In this document: positions 17,761-25,640 of the stretch, in pieces
Layout of the letters: each line of letters starts with the position of its first letter
Position numbering within the stretch: position 1 is the first letter of the stretch
From: Parabacteroides sp. Marseille-P3160
Lineage (GTDB): Bacteria; Bacteroidota; Bacteroidia; Bacteroidales; Tannerellaceae
Length of the DNA stretch: 64,000 bases
Assembly: GCF_900162725.1 (NCBI RefSeq)
Contig: NZ_LT799418.1
Location: 4,162,548-4,226,547 of the forward strand
Reading direction: 5' to 3'
Position numbers and translations under genes: made by a program
Notes under the pieces: generated by a model
What the model saw: only the letters and a program-made list of their open reading frames with translations
The model's database searches: none
What the model was told of the DNA's origin: nothing

Positions 17761-20340
17761 TTAGAAGGCATACCTCAATGTCGCTCCGAATGTACGCTGG
17801 TCGCCCAAAACGCCGGCGTAATGTCCTGCATTACCTGCACCGGGTAACAATTGCTCAAAGTAATCCTTATCCAGTAGGTTCCGCGACCAGATATAGAGAG
17901 ACGCCTTTTCCGACGTACGGAATCCCAGGCGTCCGTTCAGCAATGCATAGCCGGGAACGACCAGATATTTGGACGGTGACGGATTCGACGAAAAAGAAGA
18001 ACGCGTATAAGTGTCGAAGGCAATGAAGAAACGTCCCGCCTGCCCCAGCAAATGTCCGGCAGCAGAAGCCTCGCCTCCGATAGAGCCGGCCCATTTGGAG
18101 ATACCGGGCAATCTTCCTCCTGAAATATCCTTAAAGGTAGGACCGCCGGTTTCTTCCAGTGGAGGAGGCGCATTAGTAAACTTCACATACTTCCCGTCCG
18201 TATAGGCCAGCGCTCCATAAAAAGAAAGAAAGTCGCCAATGGCAAGATTGGCATCCAACTCGACACCGCGTACACGTACCTTCTCCGCATTGGCAAGATA
18301 CCCGCGGTTAACCGATAAATCGGCAGCCTGCACCTGGGTCTGGTAATCCTTCACATCTGTCTGGTAAACCGTCAGGTTCAATGTCGAAAAAGAGGTAGGA
18401 GATGTTTTCACTCCAACCTCATAATGATGCACCTTCTCCGGCTTGATCACGGCCAGTTCGGTCATCGGGCTTCCGTCCAGACTCGGCAATCCGCCCAGGT
18501 TAAGCCCTACCGGTTTGAATCCCGTGGCATACGTGGCAAAAGCGGTAACCGGCCGTACCGGCCAATAAGAGAGGGTCAACTGGCCGGAAAAGTTTGTATC
18601 ATCCACATCCTCATCGAAGGACTGCGCACTGTAAAGCGCCTTCTTCAAGGCAAGGAGTTCCGGATCAGTTGTTTCGAGTCCCCCGTAAGGCTCTCTCCGG
18701 AAATGTACTTCTTTATAATCATAGTTCAGGCGAATACCCGGAAGAAAGCTCCAATGGTCATTGATTGTCCATTCGAGTTGTCCGAACAGCGCTCCGCTAA
18801 ATGTTTTCAGCGAAGGATAGGACTTGATGCCGAAACCATCGAACAAACCGGGAGTTTCCCACAGAGGGCTGGTCGTATTCTGTGAGAAGCGCCATTGATC
18901 CCGTCCGGCTTCTTCCGTATGAGCCGGATCCGCTTTCAGATCCTGGGCAAAGGCAAAGAGCCCGACCACTCCGCTCAATTTCGAAGAGAAAATGCCCGAC
19001 CAGCGTACTTCCTGAGACCATTGTTTGTGTTTGGACGGAGCCTGCGAAAGCGCAAGTCCCTGCAAGCCGGTAAAGTCGCGATCGTTCGACGGATCCCAGT
19101 TCCAGTAACGCCAAGCGGAAGTCGAAGTCAACGTCCCCGAGCCTAATCCGATATTCAGGTTCAACGAAGCGCCGCCCAAATCCTGAAAGGATTGCCAAGG
19201 CGTATCATGGTCGATCACCCGGTCGAACGGATTACGGCTCGGCAAATCATACCCCAGGTCGGCTATGATCTTTTCAAACTGGCGGTAATCGGCTCTTAAA
19301 GTAGGCGCCACACCGGCAAAGACCTGTGCATAACCGTCCGGACGCTGCCTCGTAGCATCCGCCGCCAAAATAATTTCCACCCTCTCCGAGGGTTGGAAGA
19401 GAATTTTTCCGCTGATACCCAAATTATTCAGGTCGTTTGTCCGCTTCTGGGTAGCCACATTATACAAGGTTCCATCCCGTTGGGTTCCTACGAAAGAAAC
19501 CCTTGCCGCAATATTCTTGCTCAACGGCCCGGTGACGGAGGCCTTTGCCTGGATATAACCTAAATTACCGAAACTACTTTCGAACGTGGCGGACGGTTTA
19601 AAAGCGGGCTTACGTGTCGTAACGTTGAAAGCGCCGGCCGTCGTGTTCTTCCCGAAAAGCGTTCCCTGAGGGCCGCGAAGCACTTCAATTTGCTCTACAT
19701 CAATAAAGTCGATGGTTGTTGCCGCCGGCCGCGCATAAAAGACGCCGTCGACATAGAAGCCGACTCCCGGATCGATTCCGTCGTTTGTCAGCCCGAAGGT
19801 CGTCCCCAGCCCCCGGATGCTAAGCCCCGTATTTCGCGGATTGGAAGAATACAATTGGACGGTCGGCACCATTTCCTTCAGGCGGTTTACATTAAAAGCG
19901 CCCGCTTCATTCGCCAAAGTTCCGTTAACCACCGAAATGGGAATCGGAACCTCCTGCACGGTCTCCTTCCGGCGCCGGGCGGAGACAACCACCTCGTTGA
20001 GCTGATTCGCATTCCCGATCAACGCAATCTTTATAACTTCCGAAGCGTCATACACATCGATCTCTTCCGAGCGATAACCGACATACCGAACTACGAGGGT
20101 AACCGGCAACGCCTGGTTGACCGCAAGTTTGAAATGTCCGTCCAAATCCGTATTCGCACCTCTTTTAGAGGATTTAATAACCACTCCCGCGCCGATAATG
20201 GGTTCCTGCGTTTCTTTATCAACGACTGCACCTTCGATAACCGTCTGTTGCGCTATGGCTGTCCCGAAGAAAAGAAAAGATATTAAAACAGTGAAAACAA
20301 TCTTTTTGCATCCCATAAAATCCCTGTTGGCTTTCGTCAT
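17761..20340 (-). CDS. TonB-dependent receptor, iron-complex/siderophore type
   Basis: 859 residues. Signal peptide ends FFGTAIAQ; an in-frame Met at residue 9 is an alternative start. A carboxypeptidase-regulatory-like domain (IEGAVVDKETQEPIIGAGV, about residues 35-110) precedes the TonB-box region VVVSARRRKETVQEVPI. The plug has LSIRGLGTTFGLTNDGIDPG and VEVLRGPQGTLFGKN, and the barrel contains YATGFKPVGLNLGG. This organisation is that of siderophore, heme or cobalamin receptors rather than SusC, and no SusD partner is present. The ligand is unknown. The gene stands alone with its own promoter. Confidence 0.88.
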   Translation of the reverse strand: MTKANRDFMGCKKIVFTVLISFLFFGTAIAQQTVIEGAVVDKETQEPIIGAGVVIKSSKRGANTDLDGHFKLAVNQALPVTLVVRYVGYRSEEIDVYDASEVIKIALIGNANQLNEVVVSARRRKETVQEVPIPISVVNGTLANEAGAFNVNRLKEMVPTVQLYSSNPRNTGLSIRGLGTTFGLTNDGIDPGVGFYVDGVFYARPAATTIDFIDVEQIEVLRGPQGTLFGKNTTAGAFNVTTRKPAFKPSATFESSFGNLGYIQAKASVTGPLSKNIAARVSFVGTQRDGTLYNVATQKRTNDLNNLGISGKILFQPSERVEIILAADATRQRPDGYAQVFAGVAPTLRADYRQFEKIIADLGYDLPSRNPFDRVIDHDTPWQSFQDLGGASLNLNIGLGSGTLTSTSAWRYWNWDPSNDRDFTGLQGLALSQAPSKHKQWSQEVRWSGIFSSKLSGVVGLFAFAQDLKADPAHTEEAGRDQWRFSQNTTSPLWETPGLFDGFGIKSYPSLKTFSGALFGQLEWTINDHWSFLPGIRLNYDYKEVHFRREPYGGLETTDPELLALKKALYSAQSFDEDVDDTNFSGQLTLSYWPVRPVTAFATYATGFKPVGLNLGGLPSLDGSPMTELAVIKPEKVHHYEVGVKTSPTSFSTLNLTVYQTDVKDYQTQVQAADLSVNRGYLANAEKVRVRGVELDANLAIGDFLSFYGALAYTDGKYVKFTNAPPPLEETGGPTFKDISGGRLPGISKWAGSIGGEASAAGHLLGQAGRFFIAFDTYTRSSFSSNPSPSKYLVVPGYALLNGRLGFRTSEKASLYIWSRNLLDKDYFEQLLPGAGNAGHYAGVLGDQRTFGATLRYAF

Positions 20341-20373
20341 ATTTGTTCCGTTTAGATTAAATTATTCCCGGAA

Positions 20374-20381
20374 CAAAAGTA
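20374..20381 (-). promoter_or_regulatory. -7 box of the TonB receptor gene
   Basis: TACTTTTG on the minus strand, 34 bases before the start codon. No Fur-box-like dyad was recognised beside it. Confidence 0.45.
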
Positions 20382-20464
20382 GAGGCTCTCTTTTAATGAA
20401 AAAATACCCCCTTTATGGTATTTATTAGTTATTGTTCAGCTATGTTAACACGTAACTAGGACCT

Positions 20465-20974
20465 TCAGGAACGTCTCAATATGTTCCACTTAAAAGAGAT
20501 GTATTTGCTGCTGGACTGGCGGAAAAGCAGGGCGCCGATGCAGATGCCGATCGCCAGGGTGAAAAGCAGGGATAAGGTGAGCATCAGGTTATGGATCATC
20601 TCCGAAACGAGTTCCGGTTTTTGGCTGACGGTAGCGAGATCGGTTACCTTAATGCCCGCAAGCATCGTACGGTAGGCGTACATCCCGGGAATCATAGTGA
20701 TGCAGGCCGGCATTGTGAAAACGACCGGCGGATGCGTTACGCGGTGAGCCACATAAATCCCCGTCAAACCGATCAGCACCGAGCCGGCCAGGGTCGCCGG
20801 GATAATATCCAACCCCAACTGCATCAGGAGAAAGCGCAGGCTATGGCCCATCCCTCCCAGTAGGCCGGCAATCCATAGAATTCGCCTCGGCGTCCCGAAC
20901 AGGATTCCCCATCCGAAACCGACGACAAAGGCGATAACAAAATCCCGTAAAAACAATAAGACTATATTTTCCAT
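20465..20974 (-). CDS. ThrE-type exporter, C-terminal half (ThrE_2, DUF3815)
   Basis: 169 residues, about five membrane segments. GWGILFGTPRRILWIAGLLG at the N-terminus, then ITMIPGMYAYRTMLAGIKV, are characteristic of the ThrE_2 domain. In Corynebacterium the threonine/serine exporter is one polypeptide, whereas here the two halves are separate genes 24 bp apart, a common arrangement. The two proteins should assemble into one inner-membrane exporter of threonine, serine or similar small solutes (inference for substrate). Confidence 0.88.
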   Translation of the reverse strand: MENIVLLFLRDFVIAFVVGFGWGILFGTPRRILWIAGLLGGMGHSLRFLLMQLGLDIIPATLAGSVLIGLTGIYVAHRVTHPPVVFTMPACITMIPGMYAYRTMLAGIKVTDLATVSQKPELVSEMIHNLMLTLSLLFTLAIGICIGALLFRQSSSKYISFKWNILRRS

Positions 20975-20998
20975 CTTTCAGTTGCTTTGAATGGTCCG

Positions 20999-21796
20999 TC
21001 AAAAATTACTGATCCCTATCAATCCTATACTCAATGTCATTCCGGCAGCAATACAGAGCAAGATGAATCCGGCAAACAAAGCCCGGTTGATCGAAGAAGA
21101 CAGATAGCCTTCAATCAGGTCGATGACACAATTTATCAACGGAACGCCCGGCACCAAATACAAAACGGCAGTCGCCATCGAAGCCTCCGGATGTTCTCCC
21201 AGGTGAAGCAGCGTCCCCAAACCGGTGACGATTGTCGTGACGAAGGCGGCAATCGTAATAGCCAGCATCGGATTATACCGCCGGCGCACCACTTCCACCT
21301 GAACCAAGTATCCCATGAAAGAGGCGATAAAAGTCACCAAGACACTAAGGAAATCGCCTCCGGCAAAGAGGCAGAGCCCCGAACAGGAACAGCCGACGGC
21401 TATGGCAATGAGCCAAGTCGAATAATGCGGTTGCGTTTTGATGGAGGCAAAGGCCTCTTCCGCCATATCGATCGGCAGCCTCTCCTCACAAACCTTCCAG
21501 GATAGCCGGGAAACCAATGTCAGATTTTCCAAATGAATGGAATGAGCCGGTGAAGTCTTGAAACAAGTCACCGCATTTTGCGGATCTTCCTTATCGCGCA
21601 CGCTAACCAACAGCCCTTTGAACGTCGGATGGATTTGCAGCCTCATTCCCCACGTCTCCGCCATCCGTCCGAGATTGGTCTGCAACCGTCCGCTATGTGC
21701 ACCCGAAGCCAGCAGAAAGGTTCCGATATCAAGAAACAAATCCGCAACCCGCTGTGCCGTCAGGTGTTGCCTCTCTTTATTTTTCTTCTCCTCCAT
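20999..21796 (-). CDS. ThrE-type exporter, N-terminal half (DUF1212)
   Basis: 265 residues. The soluble N-terminal part (FLDIGTFLLASGAHSGRLQTN) has the small-residue, His-containing region conserved in DUF1212, a possible protease-like segment. About five membrane segments follow. It is upstream of and surely co-transcribed with the ThrE_2 gene. A promoter box TATATTTG lies 22 bases before the start. Confidence 0.88.
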   Translation of the reverse strand: MEEKKNKERQHLTAQRVADLFLDIGTFLLASGAHSGRLQTNLGRMAETWGMRLQIHPTFKGLLVSVRDKEDPQNAVTCFKTSPAHSIHLENLTLVSRLSWKVCEERLPIDMAEEAFASIKTQPHYSTWLIAIAVGCSCSGLCLFAGGDFLSVLVTFIASFMGYLVQVEVVRRRYNPMLAITIAAFVTTIVTGLGTLLHLGEHPEASMATAVLYLVPGVPLINCVIDLIEGYLSSSINRALFAGFILLCIAAGMTLSIGLIGISNF

Positions 21797-21817
21797 CGCT
21801 TTTATCCTTACTCATTG

Positions 21818-21825
21818 CAAATATA
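21818..21825 (-). promoter_or_regulatory. -7 box of the split thrE operon
   Basis: TATATTTG on the minus strand, 22 bases before the start, giving a very short leader of about 14 nt. Confidence 0.45.
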
Positions 21826-22023
21826 AAGATTTTCCGCCACCCTACCCCTTCGTTATGACAGCGACAATCCAAATTTCACCCATGGCTTGAAAAACCGGTC
21901 TATTAAAAAATAGAATCCGAAACTCCCTTTTAATGATTACTCAATGTGATGCCTAACGATTAATTCTACGAGACAGGTTGATTATCCTTGCGATAATGGA
22001 AGCCCCCAAACCCTGCAAAAACT

Positions 22024-22098
22024 CATAACTATGACTGTGCGCAGTCATAGTTATGATTGCATTCGTTCATAGTTATGACTGCGTTCATTCATAGTTAC
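22024..22098. repeat. Three 22-bp direct repeats with inverted copy at one end
   Basis: TCATAGTTATGA recurs at 22045 and 22067 and, truncated to TCATAGTTA, at 22089: a strict 22-base period. The first copy is also half of a perfect 14-bp inverted repeat (CATAACTATGACTG at 22024-22037 and its complement at 22042-22055, loop tgcg). The outer ends are complementary too (AACTATGA on the left, TCATAGTT on the right), each next to an A or T tract. It lies between the divergent thrE and mnmA genes. No coding capacity. Confidence 0.85.
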
Positions 22099-22263
22099 CA
22101 ATTTTTTAGTGGTGGATAAGCGATGACTTTTGGGCACCTGTAAGAAGGTAAAGGCGCCCTACATTTAGTTAAATATTGAGTATCCATATTTATAGACTCT
22201 CGGTTATCCTCTCCCGGGATAGTTATACATTAAAGACCCTACGCAAATTCGGGGGATTATTCC
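22099..22263. other. Rest of the thrE-mnmA gap
   Basis: No gene seen. A hairpin GGGC-a-CCT ... AGG-c-GCCC spans 22132-22159 with a 12-nt loop and no U-run. Its function is unclear. Confidence 0.4.
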
Positions 22264-22271
22264 TACCTTTG
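22264..22271 (+). promoter_or_regulatory. -7 box of mnmA
   Basis: TACCTTTG, 31 bases before the mnmA start codon; fits TAnnTTTG. No -33 TTTG seen. Confidence 0.5.
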
Positions 22272-22302
22272 TATTCTAAATTTAGAGGAAGGTTTTAAAA
22301 AC

Positions 22303-23385
22303 ATGGAAATTGCAGCATTGGTCTCCGGAGGCGTCGACAGTTCGGTGGTGGTACACCAACTGAAAGAGGCGGGATACGACCCGACTATCTTCTATATCCG
22401 TATCGGAATGGAAGATAAGGACGGCTATATCGATTGCCCGGCGGAGGAGGACATCGAAATTACCTCCTACATCGCGAAGAAATACGGATGCCGCTTCGAG
22501 GAAGTTTCCCTCCATGAGGAATACTGGGAGAAGGTGGTCAGCTATACCATTGAGTCCGTGAAACGGGGATTGACGCCCAACCCCGATATGATGTGCAACA
22601 AATACATCAAATTCGGTTGTTTCGAGGATAAATGGGGAAAGGATTTCGATAAAATTGCGACCGGACATTATGCAACGACGACGGAAATAAACGGAAAGAC
22701 CTGGCTTTCCACCGCCAAGGATAAAGTGAAAGACCAGACGGATTTCCTGGGACAGATCACTAACTTGCAAATCGCCAAGTTAATGTTTCCGATCGGGCAC
22801 CTGCCTAAGAAAGAAGTGCGCGCCATTGCCAACGCACAAAAGCTGCCCAGCGCGCAGCGCAAAGATAGCCAGGGCATTTGCTTCCTCGGTAAAATCAATT
22901 ACAATGACTTTATCGAGCGCTATCTCGGACGGCAGGAAGGACCGATAATCGAATTGGAGACCGGGAAAGTGGTCGGCAAGCATCACGGCTACTGGTTTCA
23001 TACCATCGGGCAGCGCAAAGGATTGGGACTGAGCGGAGGGCCCTGGTTCGTGATCAAGAAGGATATCCGGCAGAATATCATCTATGTCTCCAACGGATAC
23101 GATCCGGAAACACAATACGGTACTGTGATTCCGATGCAAGGATTCCATTTTATTACGGAAGATCCCTGGGGAGAGTTCGATGACGCGAAAGAGATTACCT
23201 TCAAGATTCGCCACACACCGGAATTTACGCAGGGGCGGATCCGGCGTATCGGCGACCTCTACCGCATCGACAGCGAGCAGAAGATCCAGGGCATTGCTCC
23301 GGGACAGTTTGCCGTCGTCTACGACCGGGATCACCGGCTTTGCCTCGGAAGCGGGATGATCTTTGAAGAAGCCGTTCTTGCTTGA
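22303..23385 (+). CDS. mnmA: tRNA-specific 2-thiouridylase
   Basis: 360 residues, cytoplasmic. The PP-loop [13 protein letters not shown] activates U34 of tRNA with ATP. The two catalytic cysteines are in [13 protein letters not shown] and [27 protein letters not shown] marks the central tRNA-binding domain. The enzyme transfers sulfur to uridine 34 of Lys, Glu and Gln tRNAs. Bacteroidetes often have two MnmA paralogues, so this may be one of two. aroA follows 32 bp downstream and may share the transcript. Confidence 0.95.
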   Translation: MEIAALVSGGVDSSVVVHQLKEAGYDPTIFYIRIGMEDKDGYIDCPAEEDIEITSYIAKKYGCRFEEVSLHEEYWEKVVSYTIESVKRGLTPNPDMMCNKYIKFGCFEDKWGKDFDKIATGHYATTTEINGKTWLSTAKDKVKDQTDFLGQITNLQIAKLMFPIGHLPKKEVRAIANAQKLPSAQRKDSQGICFLGKINYNDFIERYLGRQEGPIIELETGKVVGKHHGYWFHTIGQRKGLGLSGGPWFVIKKDIRQNIIYVSNGYDPETQYGTVIPMQGFHFITEDPWGEFDDAKEITFKIRHTPEFTQGRIRRIGDLYRIDSEQKIQGIAPGQFAVVYDRDHRLCLGSGMIFEEAVLA

Positions 23386-23417
23386 ACGATGAACGTATAT
23401 AACATGAATGATGAACT

Positions 23418-24650
23418 ATGAACGTGAACTTTAGGATTGAGGCGGGGAAGACCGTAGGGGGAAATATCCCGTTACCGGCTTCAAAAAGCATCTGTAACCG
23501 GGTATTGATACTGAATGCATTGGCTTACAGCCCGTATGAAGTGCAAAACCTGTCGGACTGCGACGACACCGAAGTCCTTTGGAAAGCATTGCACTCCAAT
23601 GACCATAATTTCGATATCAAAGCTGCCGGCACCGCCATGCGTTTCCTGACTGCCTTCTTGTCGAAAGTGGTCGGCGAATGGACCATCACCGGGACGGAGC
23701 GGATGAAGAACCGCCCGATCAAACTGTTGGTGGAAGCGTTAAACAGCCTGGGCGCCCGCATTGAATACATGGAAAAAGAGGGCTTCCCTCCCCTGCACAT
23801 CTTCGGAAGCGCCTTGCAGGGAGGAGAGATTTCCCTGCCCGGAGGAGTCAGTTCCCAATACATTTCCGCCCTGCTGATGATTGCCCCCTTGATGGAGAAA
23901 GGATTGACGCTGCACCTGACCGGAGAAGTGATCTCCGCACCTTATATACGGCTAACGATCGAATTGATGAAGCAGTTCGGCGTAGAGACCGTTTGGGAAG
24001 GGGCTACGCTGACCGTCCGTCCACAGGAATACCGCCCGGTGCCGTATACTGTCGAATCCGACTGGAGCTCCGCCTCCTATTGGTATCAGATAGCAGCCTT
24101 ATCGGAAAAACCGGACCTTCGTTTGGGTGGTCTCCTGCCCTGCAGCTTGCAAGGGGATTCCGTCGTCACCGATTTATTTGCCCAATTGGGCGTCCATACG
24201 GCTTTCACTCCGGAAGGAGTTCGTTTGCAAAAGGAAGAAATCCGCAGCAAACACTTGGAGTATGATTTTGTGAATGCACCGGATCTGGCGCAGACGTTAG
24301 TCGTTACCTGCGCCTTGCTTGGCGTTCCCTTCCGTTTCACCGGACTGCAAAGCCTGCGGATCAAGGAAACAGATCGCATGGCTGCGCTTCAAAACGAACT
24401 GAGAAAATTGGGTTATCTCCTGACCGACCGGGAAGACCGGATTTTGGAATGGAACGGTGAACGCTGTACCCCGGAAACTGATCCGGAGATCGCAACCTAC
24501 GAAGATCACCGGATGGCGATGGCTTTCGCCCCGGTGGCACTAAGACGGCCGGCCGGCCTCCGGATAGCCCACGCCGAAGTGGTCAGTAAGAGCTATCCTC
24601 ATTTCTGGCAAGGTCTGGAACGGGCCGGTTTTAAGTTGACTGCTTATTAA
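23418..24650 (+). CDS. aroA: 3-phosphoshikimate 1-carboxyvinyltransferase (EPSP synthase)
   Basis: 410 residues. The phosphate-binding start IPLPASKSICNRVLILNAL, the GTAMRFLTAFLS motif (PEP-site region), ERMKNRPIKLLVEALNSLGA, ISALLMIAPLM and the C-terminal ETDRMAALQNELRKLG and YEDHRMAMAFAP are all present. It catalyses the sixth step of the shikimate pathway. The protein is shorter than the E. coli enzyme (427), as usual in Bacteroidales. It is probably co-transcribed with mnmA. Confidence 0.96.
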   Translation: MNVNFRIEAGKTVGGNIPLPASKSICNRVLILNALAYSPYEVQNLSDCDDTEVLWKALHSNDHNFDIKAAGTAMRFLTAFLSKVVGEWTITGTERMKNRPIKLLVEALNSLGARIEYMEKEGFPPLHIFGSALQGGEISLPGGVSSQYISALLMIAPLMEKGLTLHLTGEVISAPYIRLTIELMKQFGVETVWEGATLTVRPQEYRPVPYTVESDWSSASYWYQIAALSEKPDLRLGGLLPCSLQGDSVVTDLFAQLGVHTAFTPEGVRLQKEEIRSKHLEYDFVNAPDLAQTLVVTCALLGVPFRFTGLQSLRIKETDRMAALQNELRKLGYLLTDREDRILEWNGERCTPETDPEIATYEDHRMAMAFAPVALRRPAGLRIAHAEVVSKSYPHFWQGLERAGFKLTAY

Positions 24651-24658
24651 ACAAAATA

Positions 24659-24770
24659 ATTATCCGCATAATGTCCCGGCAGAGGTATTTAAATCCCTGG
24701 AAAAAATCAGTGCACTCAATATATTAATTCAGTATACTCGATTTTTCACGTAAGACACGATGCGGATAAT
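24659..24770. repeat. Long imperfect inverted repeat upstream of the metal permease gene
   Basis: ATTATCCGCAT (24659-24669) and ATGCGGATAAT (24760-24770) are perfect complements, 112 bases end to end. Inside, GAAAAAATC and GATTTTTC also pair, followed by partly matching strands toward an AT-rich centre. The left arm has an internal dyad ATTAT-ccgc-ATAAT. It is placed where a leader RNA structure or operator of the downstream transporter gene would be. No clear target-site duplication flanks it, so a mobile MITE is not supported. Confidence 0.6.
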
Positions 24771-24790
24771 CATATTAAATAAATAAAAGA

Positions 24791-25600
24791 ATGATCGAAC
24801 TACTCCATTATTCGTTTTTCCAGAACGCCTTATTCGGCAGCTTGTTGACGGCCATTTCCTGTGGGATCATCGGCACTTATATCGTAGCGCGCCGCCTTGC
24901 CTTCATCAGCGGGGGAATTACGCACGCCTCTTTCGGCGGACTGGGACTGGGCTTTTACCTGGGAGTCAATCCGATCGGAATGGCACTGGTCTTTTCCATC
25001 CTCTCCGCCTTAGGCGTGGAATGGGCGAGCAAAACGCAGAACGTGCGGGAAGATTCGGCCATTGCAGCCGTCTGGTCGCTGGGGATGGCGCTCGGCGTAT
25101 TCTTTATTTTCCTGACGCCCGGCTACGCTCCCAATCTGTCGGCTTACCTTTTCGGAAACATCCTTACTATTTCTATGGGAGACATCTATGCCATCGCGAT
25201 CCTTTCGGTACTGCTGGCCGTCCTCTTCATCCTGTTTTTCCGTGAGATCGTCTATTCGGCTTTTGACCGCGACTTTGCCCAGACACAGCAATTGCCGGTG
25301 AAAACCATCGAGTCGATCATGATGTTCTTCATTGCCGTAACCATTGTCCTATCCATCCGCCTGGTCGGCATCATGCTCTTGATGAGCCTGCTGACCATTC
25401 CACAGATGACAGCCAACTTATTCACGCAGAACTTCAACAAGGTCATTTTCGGCAGCATCGGCATCGGTTTCGCCGGGTGTATCTCCGGATTACTTCTCTC
25501 CTACTACCTGAATGTTCCTTCGGGCGCCTTTATCATCATCGTGCTGGTACTTTTCTTTTTGATTGCCAAAGGGGTATTATTCCTGTCGCATAAGCAATAA
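24791..25600 (+). CDS. ZnuB-like metal ABC transporter permease
   Basis: 269 residues, about eight membrane segments. The sequence matches the ABC-3 family: IGTYIVARRLAFISGGITHASFGG near the N-terminus, the EAA-like region RLVGIMLLMSLLTIPQMTANL, and YYLNVPSGAFIIIVLV near the end. The family forms the membrane channel for zinc, manganese or iron import. No ATPase or binding-protein gene is adjacent, so its partners must be encoded elsewhere. The upstream inverted repeat could be its metal-responsive control site (inference). Confidence 0.92.
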   Translation: MIELLHYSFFQNALFGSLLTAISCGIIGTYIVARRLAFISGGITHASFGGLGLGFYLGVNPIGMALVFSILSALGVEWASKTQNVREDSAIAAVWSLGMALGVFFIFLTPGYAPNLSAYLFGNILTISMGDIYAIAILSVLLAVLFILFFREIVYSAFDRDFAQTQQLPVKTIESIMMFFIAVTIVLSIRLVGIMLLMSLLTIPQMTANLFTQNFNKVIFGSIGIGFAGCISGLLLSYYLNVPSGAFIIIVLVLFFLIAKGVLFLSHKQ

Positions 25601-25640
25601 AAAGACGGTTTTACAGTTTATACAATGATAGCATGCGTTT

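Noticed and set aside
15146-20286. Several long antisense frames (for example 15146-15637 and 19690-20286)
   Set aside because: They lie wholly inside clearly identified genes in a G+C-richer region, where stop codons are rare in other frames.
24659-24770. Inverted repeat before the metal permease as a MITE
   Set aside because: No convincing target-site duplication at the ends and only one copy in the window; regulatory structure preferred but unproven.
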